This document shows positions 35,001-40,509 of a stretch of 59,941 bases of DNA, one piece after another. Both the position numbers and the translations under genes were made by a program. Positions within the stretch are counted from its first letter, which is position 1. Each line of letters opens with the position of its first letter. The stretch lies in contig JAFGQR010000188.1 in the NCBI GenBank assembly GCA_016935555.1, positions 1 through 59,941 of the forward strand, given 5' to 3'. The DNA comes from Verrucomicrobiota bacterium. GTDB taxonomy: Bacteria; Verrucomicrobiota; Verrucomicrobiia; Limisphaerales; JAFGQR01. The notes beneath the pieces are model-generated. The model saw nothing but the letters and a program-made list of their open reading frames with translations, was not told the origin of the DNA and ran no database searches.

Positions 35001-35369
35001 GTAGGGCTGGGGATCGTTGAAGGTGAGGGTGCCTTCGATCTTGGTGTCCTGAACCAGAGGCTTGTCCGCCATCTGCGCAAACCTCTCCAGAACCTCCGCG
35101 TAGGGCATGCCGTCGAACTGGAACCGGATGTTGCGGTTGGTTGCCGAAGGAGCGGCGGCGGCGGGCGAGACGACCGCGGTGGCCGGCGAGCTTCCGTTCG
35201 TGGCCGGGGCGGCCTTGGGCGCCACGGGGGTTGCGGTGTTGGCGGGGGCTGCAGCCGCAGCCGGGGCGGCCGGGGGCGGCGCATTGGTGGCCGGCGGCGG
35301 GGCGGAAGTGGCGGCTGTGGCGACCAAGGCGGACGCCAGTCCGATGAAAAGGGGGTTTAGTCCGTTCAT
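20004..35369 (-). CDS. gspD: Giant type II secretion secretin (GspD-like) with about 55 N1-type repeats
   Basis: This outer-membrane secretin is 5,121 residues in one uninterrupted frame. It has a signal sequence (about 1-22), a Pro/Ala/Thr-rich linker (23-80) and an N0/STN-like domain (81-155, RFQFDGMPYAEVLERFAQM). An array of N1-type ring-building domains runs from about 180 to 4780. Each repeat ends in the pattern DxxxNxLxVxG..., then a helix, then LD (examples: PDPTSNRLIVTGPKLELEL, VDPRSNTLIVSASPENM). I count about 55. The secretin barrel follows (about 4806-5035), with VPLITNSRVTDQG, VGVNLTVTPRIS, SGQTVIIGGLIAS and GDIPVLGALFRS, then an 85-residue tail. Ordinary GspD is near 650 residues with N0-N3. 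Several loops carry Gly/Arg/Ser/Tyr- or Pro/Gln-rich inserts. The ATG at 35369 begins the signal sequence and lies 40 bp after the preceding gene. The family assignment is secure; how so many domains assemble is unknown. Confidence 0.92.
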   Translation of the reverse strand: MNGLNPLFIGLASALVATAATSAPPPATNAPPPAAPAAAAAPANTATPVAPKAAPATNGSSPATAVVSPAAAAPSATNRNIRFQFDGMPYAEVLERFAQMADKPLVQDTKIEGTLTFNDPQPYTYAEALDTLNLMLSMKGMMLVETGHYLQLVPFKELPQMPLKIFRGTDPTGDVRPGEVVTVVLELKNLEAREVTQSITPMLSSAGSIAPLSRGQGLILTDRLASIQRIRHLLNQIDTEASVTRQMKTFTLVHASGAIVADLINKTFGAATAPKRTSHNAKNSHLDILPPDPADYVTSIYDDASRTMVLWGPTERIALAEDLIKRFEEKGGAGGDIRIYYPQDLQIDQLAQMIRQAIPGVASPSENAPTKARLLTDSTQNRIIVVAPIPGQLEAIDNFINQVDQGAKATGSTSSERIRSETIQVTKVFRPRTAEPATVAKILTEALTRRLPSGATGTTANVSVEPGSQTVVVSGSPSDVQIAFDILTQLEEGTVPTEAMQTRFFDLGTPAEAKRLQPLLEQLYRNQVGEPASKLPSAAKILAEPGSGRLIVTASPEHLALLEKLLKDLQAQPALVQARRLEIFTLKNTRVDALQKSLADLVSERMTDKRFADVPKPLITPDAPNNRFLVTATDDQLKEVQQVLLALDIEPPIAPRQTRILALQHLRADTALANIQSLLNERLNSPRFAGQPKPTLTPDAANNRLLVTASADQLKEVEEVLQILDIAPETARREMKVILITSKSAGEILNLTTQLMAQLVEAQPNPQLAPRLIPDPSGRQIIALATAPDLERLEAFIRQLDTAAATAAARQFKAVELYSRTAAELTPLVQQLYQEQLRGLAEPQGGAATLLAEPKNNRIMVSGSDAEIARVTAIIRQLDPESLKGTKEETRVVRLKAALAAELAALVEKSLNAQAQTIKVLVDARSNSLVLTGDSAAVEAASKVIEQLDTRSDMTPREMRILDLRSGDATTLAPMLTSLFTEMIKDQRGAAYVAQTQIVPDPTSNRLIVTGPKLELELVADLVKQLDQTAGQSGSARVFKLESSDAAVLAPIVSNAMLRFDARGLPIRKVTVAADLKSNSLIVTGSRTDLQDAAVIIEGLDGDTRGFLPGGDATRQLKIIKVNADDPAKLAELTLRVFAAQNLGRNLTNVLTLTPEPIGKRLIVLAPPSMIAQVETVVATLDLPPGQDARELTSIELTNASAAELLPAVTRIYTEQSQGKPLKPATIYPDSAGKRFTVYGTKEQAATLRQIVATLESESRPPRESRVFDLGTPAEAQRVLPLIQQLYRDQLANDPAAGPADAQMIPDRRTGRILVTARKDHLDRLDTILATLQPFTDTNLVSRETRAFDVGRPADVERLLPLVQQLYQEQWKDKIPADPADAKIMGDARAGRIIVTGRAGHVKHIETIFQQLGVPVGPDTNAPPAKVKTADRETRVIDLTAGNAVELATTVRTLYLDQVRSRLGSITPDTMIMSDANANRLILVGDPAELAEVEGIVAQLDKTSTQSASARVFRLKSADPSKVAEILTTGLVTYDSYGRPRKRVTISVDSSTRTIIATGDPKELQAASVIIEQLDASLGPQAERLMKVVSLKKNVRVTELYTKIQQLYQDQVKNHPELGLADALVLPDAASNQLILAGSAPQLELIEKVITDLQAAQADQAPRETRMLQVGTADEVQRLFPLVQQLYQEQWRDQSPSDPADAQIMQDAQNGRFIVTARTNHLAAIETILHRLQAGTTPAEARETRIYDLTSAMAMELASTVRSLYLEQAKARPGSTAAETIIQPDAGANRLIVCATTNELRIVEDIITKLDKVSAQSASARVFRLKSADPAKVSEILQSALVTYDSYGRPRKRITVSVDPNTRTLIATGDPKELQAASVIIEQLDTSLGTQIERLMKVVALTNVRSAELVTQVQQLYQDRVKSEPELGIADALILADATSNQLILAGSEAQLKLIEEIVAQISRPAAAQGPRETRFFPIGQPDEVLRIQTLLQQLYTDLWKNKEAHDPADAKILADEQNGRLVVTARKEHLAEIEKLLAQVHPERPAADSLETRVYDLQATVAAELAATVKTLYQEQLKSRPGAPVSLATVLPDQAANRLIVSAPTNELAAIDAIITKLDEVSAQSGRARVFKLKSADAEQVATVLSTALIQTSPYGRQVPRISVGTDKQNNLVILSGEPKDLQAASAIIDQMDTAMIRDKRLMRIFALTSGVATEVSDRVQQLYEDQVKGGGQAGGADALILGDDVSNRLIVTASESHMKLLEDIVTQLQQAAEGTGRQIRVLMLHHNSAASVATMLSQLFWRETRSTDPGQRLVVTASPDDHTLLVDATSQILERVETLVHTLDSDEAKGAVEVRTYLLPEGSAMLLAQGLSRLYMERGRGLGGPAPRFEGDPISNILLVSATKTQFEQIDKLITELKTTVAVTNEIRTFVLKQGNPEQVAQVLEQMLSDNAAARRMGFPDGGSYAARFARGRNLNEVRVVPAQSLNAVVVQGPPEKLALAEQLVKTLDSEEGPGRWEVRTYQAPEGGAFTLAQSLQRLFAERGGRQRSGMEPRFEADAAANMLMVGATREQFEQIDKLILELKTAVSVTNEIRTLVLKHGDPDQVARVLEDMLASRSRGMGAYPQDSSMAYRFGRFRSQADLRIAPAASLNAIVLQGPPDKLALAEQLVKTLDSDEGPGRWEVRTYQTPEGTAPSLAQSLQRLFTERGGERGPSRGGAMQPRFEADTGNFLMVGATREQFEQIDKLITELKASVAVTNEIRTFVLKHGDPDQVSRVLEEMLSPAGGSSRRFGGGSSESGSMPYSSRFGRPRAAAGDVRVSSAASLNAVVVQGPPGKLVLAEQLIKSLDTPEGQGDWQVRTYPAPEGSAVNLAQSLQRLFAERSDRGMRGDRGRAGLEPRFEADSNANLIMVGATKEQFVQIDKLVQELMQSAGATMEIRTFILKHAEPEQIATVLSDMLADRSGAGPGYYPGSQFSYGGYGRRGATSPRQIRVAPAVSLNAVVVQGPPDKLAEAEKLIATLDKEDPEGQNVIQTVHLAKGQAEDIAEAVTENIAQRVQRGGMGRDGTPRTRLQRVNVTAVAGANSLLIHGPGDAVREVMEIIKGLDLESKDTDIEVRIYKLENGTAKEVSAILEQLLLNVYRTHARSRSTARIVQPTVSIDEPSNSLVISGAEFYFNLIEKVLPTLDKAPERAERDIEIVWLQNARAFDVAFTLQSAFAAREESDQPLIESDSMANTLTLIAKRADIVQLKEMIARLDEPSQDTSLQIRLRPISGVPATQMLKMLTNIYPQMAAGQIRVVDKIPTPLPSRPDTTATNPPSATPAPGPAPAAPATNTPPASSEVVIAVEIESNSLLLAGTSQDLDEVDRIISELSFSFIAGDAEFRLFALKEADPVIVARTLNELFREPAVQVQPQQPRQGDQPQQPGEPQRHGDQPRVIVPKPKLTVVPEPRTRSVIVRAKPSDFPLVEKLINQLDAAGLMAQLDFRVVSLTNAEPEKVVALVQDMVKQMAVVRPGDPLTVSVNPRSRGLLLVARPNVLERIEQMVRALDVPSEFAEAEVLVVSLKRARAPQLAGILQAMLRPGAQNELTPEARELQEQVRRLKIKNDAGQEVVLDLSKPIKILADPQTGAGAATGPAAAAAGAGSAGGNRLILTSTADNLKALRAVIEMMDSVPIVEGVDVKLVSLKFADAATVSQTLNSIFTLGRRLAATPVGTGEPESGEGKALVHMLNVAADSRLNTLILSGRAETLDLALKVVADLDREGERYVTDVKLFRLKHASATRILPLLRSVFAEGPAVPGTEGLSTMVTRLRTFGEAVPRESQQPKSRAPFVIQADDISNILVVAARSDALPLIQDVLEQLDIPSASGMDTLRIYALNHADATALQRIINDLHTGPRAVQLRREDIPNVTVDPRINAMIVSGSSKAFGIIDSLVKQLDQTLPFELRDIKILPLQNADAAVVAGTLQQLMDARVTQRAALDKQQADLLKVIVLADPRSNSLLVGGSKDSFELVAQLAQQLDGASPALSGRIRLIPLVHADPRATAASLVQLFSQRYAAARTPDVQRQRPIIVADPRSNALLVSAGMDDNQAIDELLKRLDVEITDPNMTVAILPLQHNDSTRVASALEATFQARLRSRQIPGQPVSPTDQVNIETDALNNALIVYGSKENHELIQGLLAKIDVEPMARAGLIQTFTLEFADAQRVADMLQDLVRQGLYRPGAATRSPGARGPGAGGARDAMAVAVDPRSNTLIVSASPENMLIIREVIKNVDTKDLAEVGNVRVYELKKARASSLATVLTQFFAAKRQGEALAINAPVRTMPVAAIPDDRSNTLLVTAGKESFDILDRLIEQLDTEDVFSRMNFRVFVLRQVTATKLQATLQQIFANRPPRVRGEPPDPITIVADSWVNALIVGASVEDLDMVASLVERLDSEQTETGLSVQVLPLAKANATRVAQTIQGLFREGAPGAALPVTVTADERINAIVVSAGQADAKRIGELVKKLDTDQVAKVSEIRVFPLQYARADSLSTILNQALNQKPTALSDENPNAQSLLQFIARSEDGKELITAALREAVLITPDARMNSLIVSGPVDYMGLIEQIITRLDSSSPQLAKIRVFQLKNADARQMAELLTTLFRMQQAAAATQRSVQYTLVRSDLTGQDIFGPEAPPSATIGTAEQSALTVTVDLRTNSLLVGGTEHYVALVSEIVTSLDLDPGQERKSEVYRLKNAQADEVATALRTFLDQARQRITQTLGVEAVGTAQRLLEQEVAIVADPTSNTLLVSANPRYFKEVRELIEQLDLPQAQVLIQALLAEVTLDNTFELGVEWTYTGSHGQHNYLTGTDFGIADAVAAFGGYSAAVTGNDYSFLLRALKNDGRLEILSRPQILTADNRPASIHIGQRVPLITNSRVTDQGDSINSFTYENVGVNLTVTPRISPDGLVSMEVSTTNSAISSSSVDISPEASIPIINERKASTFLSVQSGQTVIIGGLIASSDDKRVKKMPLLGDIPVLGALFRSTKNTKDRKELLILLTPQVLASRTNETALISMEGLTREQLDHSTIKDEIKRDNLQKRLLDPLFPEPSLRTNSPSSTATPHSQPQTNSLPQPAHDPRLDFTIP
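26500..28310 (-). repeat. Four tandem copies of a two-domain (about 500 bp) unit inside the secretin gene
   Basis: The landmark TGTTTGAGGA (one copy TGTTTCAGGA) followed by a GGTGCGGATTTC block recurs at 26527, 27061, 27565 and 28063, spacings of 534, 504 and 498 bp. Each unit encodes an FEQIDKLI-type domain and an SLNAVVVQGPP-type domain. The nucleotide similarity is high enough to indicate fairly recent in-frame tandem duplication. The length differences come mostly from variable Gly/Ser/Arg/Tyr-rich inserts. Confidence 0.85.
28750..31600 (-). repeat. Three tandem copies of a four-domain (about 930 bp) unit inside the secretin gene
   Basis: The block CGGCCTGG(A)G.TC.TTGGG occurs at 28814, 29741 and 30671 (spacings 927 and 930 bp). 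ACTTGAGGCGGAAGACGCGT occurs at 29891 and 30821 (930 bp). Each 310-residue unit carries four N1-type domains in the same order, such as ATGDPKELQAASVIIEQLD, SNQLILAGS, NGRFIVTAR and ANRLIV. All periods are multiples of three, so the frame is preserved. Confidence 0.88.
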
Positions 35370-35409
35370 AGGCTTGGAAGTTTGGGCTTGCGGAAAAGCT
35401 TGTGGAAAA

Positions 35410-36441
35410 TCATGGGGCAGGGCTGGAGGCGGCCTGGAGTTGGGGGACGTTGGGCGGCACCTGGTTGGGGGTCAGCTTGTATTTCTCGGCCAGGGTCTGC
35501 CCCCGTTCGATCGCCCAGAATTCGCTGCCGATCTTGAGGATGACGCGGCTGAAGGACATCAGCCCGGGCTTGCCGGGCATCGGCAAGGCCCGGTAATCCA
35601 CCATCACCACCACGCCGTCGGCGAGCGTGTCGCCGGCCTTGTAGGTGGCGGTCCGCTTGGCATTGAGGTTCATGACATGGATTTCGGGGCGGCCGTTCCA
35701 TTCGCTCAGCGACACAATCCGGAACGTTTCCGGGCCGGGCTCGGCCGGGGCGGACACCACTTGGGCGGGCGGCGGCGCCCGGGCTGGTTCTGGCGGGGGT
35801 GGGGGGCGTTTGACATAGGGGCGGAAGATATCGCGGGCGAGGATGGGATGGTAAGACTTGTGCTGGGGGCTGTCGAGGGATGCGGGCGGCAGGGGTTGGG
35901 GTTGGACATCGGGGGCTGGGGAAACGACGAGGGTAAGGTATTTGAGGCGGACGTTGGCGAAGCCGGGTTTGTCGCCGGGGGTGATGGCTGGGGTATCGAT
36001 TCGGTGGAGTTGAGGGGAGTGTTGGAGGAGGAAGAGGAGGTTGACGACGTTGGCGAGGGGTCCTTGGCCCTGGATGATCCAGCCGATTTCCTGGTCGCCT
36101 TTGGGGACGATGGCACGGGGGCCGTGGGGGAGGCGGGTAAAATCCGCCTCGCGCAAGCCGCTTTCAAGGATGAGCTTGGTGATCATCTCGCCGGACCGCG
36201 CGCTGGCTTCGTCGACGGTATCGGCGAAGCAACGCCGGGCGTGTTGTTTGACGAGGTCCTCGGCGGCGAAGTAAGCTCGGCGCTCCTCGTTGAGTTTGGC
36301 CAGTTTGGAGCGCAGGGCTGCGTTGCGCTGGTCGGCGGCTTTCAGGGGTTTCGCCAGGGCGGTTTTGAGGGTGTAGCCGAGCACGAACACGGCTGCGAGG
36401 CCGGCGATGGCGAACAGCAGCAGTTTGTCGCGTCGTTTCAC
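35410..36441 (-). CDS. GspM/PilO-like protein fused to a GspC/PilP-like periplasmic domain
   Basis: This 343-residue inner-membrane protein has one transmembrane helix (LLLFAIAGLAAVFVLGYTL, about 7-25), a charged coiled-coil-like stretch (about 33-65), and a PilO/GspM-like ferredoxin-type region (about 70-185). A Pro-rich linker containing HPILARDIFRPYVKRPPPP (about 198-216) and a small beta domain (about 245-330) that resembles the homology region of GspC or PilP follow. In type II systems the GspC homology region contacts secretin N0, which fits the next gene being the secretin. The start is GTG, in a GTGA overlap with the preceding gene, and has a good ribosome binding site (GAGGTGG) 5 nt upstream. 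A fused M-C protein would explain the absence of a separate gspC. Confidence 0.7.
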   Translation of the reverse strand: MKRRDKLLLFAIAGLAAVFVLGYTLKTALAKPLKAADQRNAALRSKLAKLNEERRAYFAAEDLVKQHARRCFADTVDEASARSGEMITKLILESGLREADFTRLPHGPRAIVPKGDQEIGWIIQGQGPLANVVNLLFLLQHSPQLHRIDTPAITPGDKPGFANVRLKYLTLVVSPAPDVQPQPLPPASLDSPQHKSYHPILARDIFRPYVKRPPPPPEPARAPPPAQVVSAPAEPGPETFRIVSLSEWNGRPEIHVMNLNAKRTATYKAGDTLADGVVVMVDYRALPMPGKPGLMSFSRVILKIGSEFWAIERGQTLAEKYKLTPNQVPPNVPQLQAASSPAP

Positions 36442-38192
36442 GAGCCACCTCGCCTGGGTTTGGTCAGCGACACATCATCCTCGGGGCGCGGGGGCGGGGC
36501 CAGCCTGGCCAAGTCGATTTTGAGCTGGCTGGGCACCACGAGGTCAATGCTGGAGCGGAACGAATAATTGTAGCGGTCCTTGCCGGGTTTGATGGCCAGG
36601 GGCTGGACTTCGTAGCCGGCGGCGGTGAGTTGTTTTTCGAGCATGGCCAGGACTTCGCCGCTGCGGGCTTGGACGCCGAGGTTGATGCGGCCCTGGCTGC
36701 TGACGCTCAAGCCGGTGATGTAAACGTCTTCGCACGAGGGCAGCACCGCGCTGAGATACGCAACGTGGTCCAGCCAGTTCTGCCCGGCCGCCAGCCAGTT
36801 TTTGATCCCGGCCGCCTGGATCCGCATCCGTCGGTAAGCATCGCGGCGCCCCGTTTCAACCTGGAACCGGACATTGAGCGCGGCAAATTCCGTCTGCTTC
36901 TTCCGCAGGAGCCGCACCTCGATGGCGCCGACGGCCAGGATCAGGGCGGCGGCGGCGGCGGCGGCGGCGGCGATCTTGAGGCGGCGGGTGTCGCGCTGGA
37001 TGGCGGGCTGTTTGGGGTTGAGAAAATCGAACGGAAGGCCGCCGGGGTCGAAGACTCCCAGGCCCAAGCCGAGGGCGGCAATGGCGCCGGAGGCATAACC
37101 GCGGGCGTCGAGGGGGAGGTCCAGCGCCCGGGCCGGTTCGAGCAGGCTGCACGGGATGTTCAGCCGTTTCTGGAGGGCTTCGACCACGCTGGCCTCGTGG
37201 CCGGTGGCGCCGGCGACGACGAGGCGGGCGACGGGGTTTTTGACTTCCATGCCGCCGAAACTGTGGAAGCTGCGCACGACTTCGATGGTGATTTCCTCCA
37301 GAACGGATTGCGGCGTGTCGGAGGCAGGCGGCGTGCGGGCGGAGAAAGGCTCGCCGGTCGGGGGGGACCAATCGACATCGGACAACTGGCTGTCCGTGAC
37401 AAAGGCCACGGAGGCGGCTTCGGCATGGAGGCGGGTGGAGACGCCGCGGCTGAACAGGAGGTCCTGCTGGGCGATCACGTCCACGAGCACTTCGTCGGGG
37501 CGCAGGGTCACAAAGGCGACGCTTTCCTGGCCCTCATAAACGCGGCAGGCTTCGATGCACCGCGCGTTCGCGTAGGGACGGAACCCCAACGCCAGCAGGG
37601 TGAGGCCGGCGGCGGCGGCGACTTGCCGGCAATAGTCCACCACCTCCCGCCTCGCGGCCGCCACCATCACGTCCATCATCGCCGGCGCGTCTGCCGGGGC
37701 GTTGTCCCCGTTGCCGCTCCCGCCCCGAGGCGCGGGCGGCGGCTCGGCGCGACGGACTTTGAAATCGATGACTGCTTCTTCGAGGCGGAACGGCAGGTCT
37801 TTGGCGATCTGAAAATGAACCACGGACGCCAGTTCGCGGACGTCGTTCATGGCGGGGACCGAGATGGTGCGCAACACCACCAGGGCGCGTGGCACGCCCA
37901 TGACCACCGGCCCGGGTCTGATCCGCAAGTGGTTCAACGCCCGCGCAATCGCCCGCCCGAACACGTCCGCCTCCGGCTGGGCCGCCTTGTCGCCCAGGCC
38001 GAGCTGTTCGACCGCCACCCGGGAAACCCGTACCCGCCCGTGACGGCGGTGGGTTTGAACGACGCGGAGGGTGTCGCCTTCGACGTCAATGGCGGTGATC
38101 AGGCCGCACGGCCGCACCGGCCCGTGTTTTCGCCCGAAAGGCGGTGGCCACCATGCGCGGAGGGGTTTCAGGACATCGGCGGGCTTAGGCAT
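36438..38192 (-). CDS. gspL: GspL-like (PilM-PilN type) assembly platform protein
   Basis: This 584-residue protein has a cytoplasmic actin-like PilM domain (about 30-385; AIDVEGDTLRVVQTHR at the start, LVVAGATGHEASVVEAL and the late ASGAIAALGLGL). One transmembrane helix rich in alanine follows (about 400-420), then a periplasmic PilN/GspL-like ferredoxin domain (about 425-560). That is the architecture of GspL, which links the ATPase GspE to the inner-membrane platform. It overlaps the upstream GspK gene by 8 bp and the downstream GspM-like gene by 4 bp. The fold order is clear, although sequence similarity to proteobacterial GspL looks low. Confidence 0.78.
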   Translation of the reverse strand: MPKPADVLKPLRAWWPPPFGRKHGPVRPCGLITAIDVEGDTLRVVQTHRRHGRVRVSRVAVEQLGLGDKAAQPEADVFGRAIARALNHLRIRPGPVVMGVPRALVVLRTISVPAMNDVRELASVVHFQIAKDLPFRLEEAVIDFKVRRAEPPPAPRGGSGNGDNAPADAPAMMDVMVAAARREVVDYCRQVAAAAGLTLLALGFRPYANARCIEACRVYEGQESVAFVTLRPDEVLVDVIAQQDLLFSRGVSTRLHAEAASVAFVTDSQLSDVDWSPPTGEPFSARTPPASDTPQSVLEEITIEVVRSFHSFGGMEVKNPVARLVVAGATGHEASVVEALQKRLNIPCSLLEPARALDLPLDARGYASGAIAALGLGLGVFDPGGLPFDFLNPKQPAIQRDTRRLKIAAAAAAAAALILAVGAIEVRLLRKKQTEFAALNVRFQVETGRRDAYRRMRIQAAGIKNWLAAGQNWLDHVAYLSAVLPSCEDVYITGLSVSSQGRINLGVQARSGEVLAMLEKQLTAAGYEVQPLAIKPGKDRYNYSFRSSIDLVVPSQLKIDLARLAPPPRPEDDVSLTKPRRGGS

Positions 38193-39660
38193 GGGAAACG
38201 TCCTTGGGGGCGGGCGGCGGGGCGGACGGACGGCAGGCCGACGCAGCGCGGTGCGGCCTGACGGGCGTGCGGGCGGCTGCCGACGTCGATTCGGCGTCCT
38301 GGATGAGGGTGTTCACTTCGATCTTGAACGGGATGCCGAGCCGGGTGATTTCGCGCAGGTACGCGATGGCGGGTTCCGCCGGTCCGAAGTCCAGGACGAC
38401 GTCGAACACGCGGTATCGGCCCGAAGGAACGCCAAAACCGATCACGTGAAACCTGTATTGATAACTGCGCGCCGTCAGGTGCGGCGCGATTTGTTTAAAG
38501 ACCTCGGCAGACACGACATCGTCTTGGTAGAGCCAGGCGATGGTGTTCCGCCGTTCGGGCGACAGGTAACGTCGCGCGGACAGGATGGACTCCGCGAGCG
38601 TCATGTCAATGCCGGGGATGGTTTGGAGAACGGCGAGGGGTGCGGTGTTCACGTTGATCAGCCCGTCGGTCCGGTCTTCAATTGTCGTGGTCAGCTGGTC
38701 CAACACCATCCCCAGGGTCGCCTTGTCCACCCCGGATTCCATCTTCACGTCCCTGCCATGGTCGTCCTTGAACTCGCCGTTGGCTTCGAGCAGGTCCCAG
38801 GGGTGCTCGAGGGTGGCCTGGTTGCGGCGCAAGGCCTCAATGTAGGCGACGGTCGCCTCGGGCAGCGCATCGGTCATCAGGGGGTCTTGGGGGTCGTTGA
38901 GGTTCGTGCGCGGCAGGCCTTCGCTGGTTTCGTTGAGGTCATAGGACATCACCGTCACGTACGGGCTCAGGCCGCGGTCGAGCAGGCCGTCATTGTCGTC
39001 GGGCGGGAAGGACTGGTCGCTGTCATTCTCGTTGGGGTCGAGCCGGAAGTTGAGGTTGAGGTCTTCGCCGTAGACGACGGCGGGGCTGAACCCGCGCACG
39101 AGCAGCAGTTCTTCCATCGAGGCCAGCGCCCCGTTGCGCAGGGTGTAAGGACTGGGCAGGGCGTCGTAATACTCCTGCTCCGCCCCTTCGGGACGAGGGT
39201 CGTCATCGGGGTCGAGGTAATCCATGAGGGCTTGGACCAGCAGGGGGGGCATGTCGGGCAGTTTGCCAAGCGCCTCTTCGGTCGCGTGGTTCAGATGGAG
39301 TTTGCCGGCTTCGTCGGTCAGGCCGTAGCGCAGGTCCTCCAGCTCGCCAGGGTCGCCGGCGCTGTATACCGTGAAATACCAGCGGTCGGCCCCGTCGTCA
39401 TATACCCACTGCTCCCGGAACGTGTCCGGGCTGTTCCGCCAGTCGAGCGAACCGGGCGTGGCCTCCCGCATGAACCGGATCACCTCGGCGACGCCGGTCA
39501 TGGCCGCCGCCCAGGCCTGCTCGCTACTCGCGCTACAGGCGCTGGCGGCCTCTTCCGCGCGCACGCGGAACAGGAGGCTGACGGCGATCATGGAGGCGAG
39601 CAGGATGACCACCAGCACGGCCACGAGGACAAAACCGTTTTGGGCGGGGCGGGAGTTCAT
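38185..39660 (-). CDS. gspK: Type II secretion minor pseudopilin GspK
   Basis: This 491-residue protein has a short prepilin leader ending at G9 followed by FVLVAVLVVILLASMIAVSL. The +5 position is alanine rather than glutamate, the usual state for GspK, which caps the pseudopilus tip. A helix-hairpin-helix-like segment (INVNTAPLAVLQTIPGID) and a long acidic alpha-domain insert rich in Asp/Glu with calcium-site character (DPDDDPRPEGAEQEY, DPNENDSDQSFPPDDND) match the family. The C-terminal 35 residues are Pro/Ala/Arg-rich. The ATG overlaps the TGA of the upstream gene in an ATGA arrangement. Confidence 0.85.
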   Translation of the reverse strand: MNSRPAQNGFVLVAVLVVILLASMIAVSLLFRVRAEEAASACSASSEQAWAAAMTGVAEVIRFMREATPGSLDWRNSPDTFREQWVYDDGADRWYFTVYSAGDPGELEDLRYGLTDEAGKLHLNHATEEALGKLPDMPPLLVQALMDYLDPDDDPRPEGAEQEYYDALPSPYTLRNGALASMEELLLVRGFSPAVVYGEDLNLNFRLDPNENDSDQSFPPDDNDGLLDRGLSPYVTVMSYDLNETSEGLPRTNLNDPQDPLMTDALPEATVAYIEALRRNQATLEHPWDLLEANGEFKDDHGRDVKMESGVDKATLGMVLDQLTTTIEDRTDGLINVNTAPLAVLQTIPGIDMTLAESILSARRYLSPERRNTIAWLYQDDVVSAEVFKQIAPHLTARSYQYRFHVIGFGVPSGRYRVFDVVLDFGPAEPAIAYLREITRLGIPFKIEVNTLIQDAESTSAAARTPVRPHRAASACRPSAPPPAPKDVSHA

Positions 39661-40508
39661 GGGGTGGCTTGCGGGTCATCGGGGGGCGGCGAGGCCTCCT
39701 CCTCGGGCCACAACTCCCCGAGCAGCTCCAACCACGACAGATCCTCCTTCACGCCGCTGCCGGGCAAGTGGATGATCCGCCGGAACAGCTCGAACGGATA
39801 CTCGTCCGGCGTGAGGTCCTCGGGCAGCGGATCGCTGCCGAAGCTCACCTCGACGCCGCGCGGCAGCTCCACGGAGTCCCAGGACGCCTGCCAGGCCGAC
39901 CCGTCCCAGTAGCGGAATCGCACGAAATGAATCGCGTCGGTCAGCGGTTCCTCGGCGGCCGGCTCCTCCGCGTCCCACAAAAGCGGGTCGAAGAACTCCT
40001 CGAAAATGTCTTCCACCGCGCGCGGTTCGGCCAGGGATTGCTCCTCGCGGGTGAGTCCGGCGACCACGGTGTTCGTCTCCTCCACCTGCAGGACCGCCCG
40101 GTAGCTGACCCGCCGCAGATCCGCCTCCGCCGACCACGGCCGGCCGGGATCCGCCGTTTGCAGCGCTTCCGCCGAGGGAAGGGCGGCGCTGAGGAAGGAC
40201 AGCGAGGTGGCGTCGCCTTTCAAACCGGCGCCTCCGGCGAAGTCGGCGCAGGCGCAGCGCAGGTCGGCCGTGAACCGTTCCATGACAAGCCGGATGGAGG
40301 CCAGCCGGTCGGCTTCGCGCAGCAGCTGGCCGCGCAAGTCCGCCGCCTGGCTGTAAAAGAACATCACCCCCAGCAGGAGGCTCATGGCAATCAGCAGGGC
40401 AAGAACGACCTCGATCAGCGTGAACGCGCCCCGACCGCGGGCCGGGCGGCCGGCCCGCCGAACGTGTTTGCGCCTGGGAACGCCCGACGATGTGGGGAGG
40501 GTCGGCAT
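39657..40508 (-). CDS. gspJ: Type II secretion minor pseudopilin GspJ-like
   Basis: This 283-residue prepilin has a basic leader and the methylation/cleavage motif RGRGAFTLIEVVLALLIAM. If Glu is at +5, the residue before the cut is Ala28 rather than the usual Gly (Gly27 precedes it), a small oddity. The globular part is acidic and includes VRFRYWDGSAWQASWDSVELP, a beta-sheet signature common in GspJ. ATG 40508 follows the upstream TGA by one base (TGACATG) and is preferred over ATG 40526, but neither has a clear ribosome binding site. The assignment as J rather than I rests on size and gene order. Confidence 0.75.
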   Translation of the reverse strand: MPTLPTSSGVPRRKHVRRAGRPARGRGAFTLIEVVLALLIAMSLLLGVMFFYSQAADLRGQLLREADRLASIRLVMERFTADLRCACADFAGGAGLKGDATSLSFLSAALPSAEALQTADPGRPWSAEADLRRVSYRAVLQVEETNTVVAGLTREEQSLAEPRAVEDIFEEFFDPLLWDAEEPAAEEPLTDAIHFVRFRYWDGSAWQASWDSVELPRGVEVSFGSDPLPEDLTPDEYPFELFRRIIHLPGSGVKEDLSWLELLGELWPEEEASPPPDDPQATP

Positions 40509-40509
40509 G

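Noticed and set aside
27045-35360. A long plus-strand open frame (about 2,770 codons) opposite the secretin gene.
   Set aside because: It is an antisense shadow: low-complexity Gly/Asp/Glu/Val translation that repeats only because the secretin repeats. The secretin frame has a signal sequence, N0 and a complete barrel.
20004-35369. The giant secretin as an assembly fusion of several secretin genes.
   Set aside because: Only one signal sequence, one N0 domain and one secretin barrel occur, and the frame is intact across all repeats. Long-read confirmation is still advisable.
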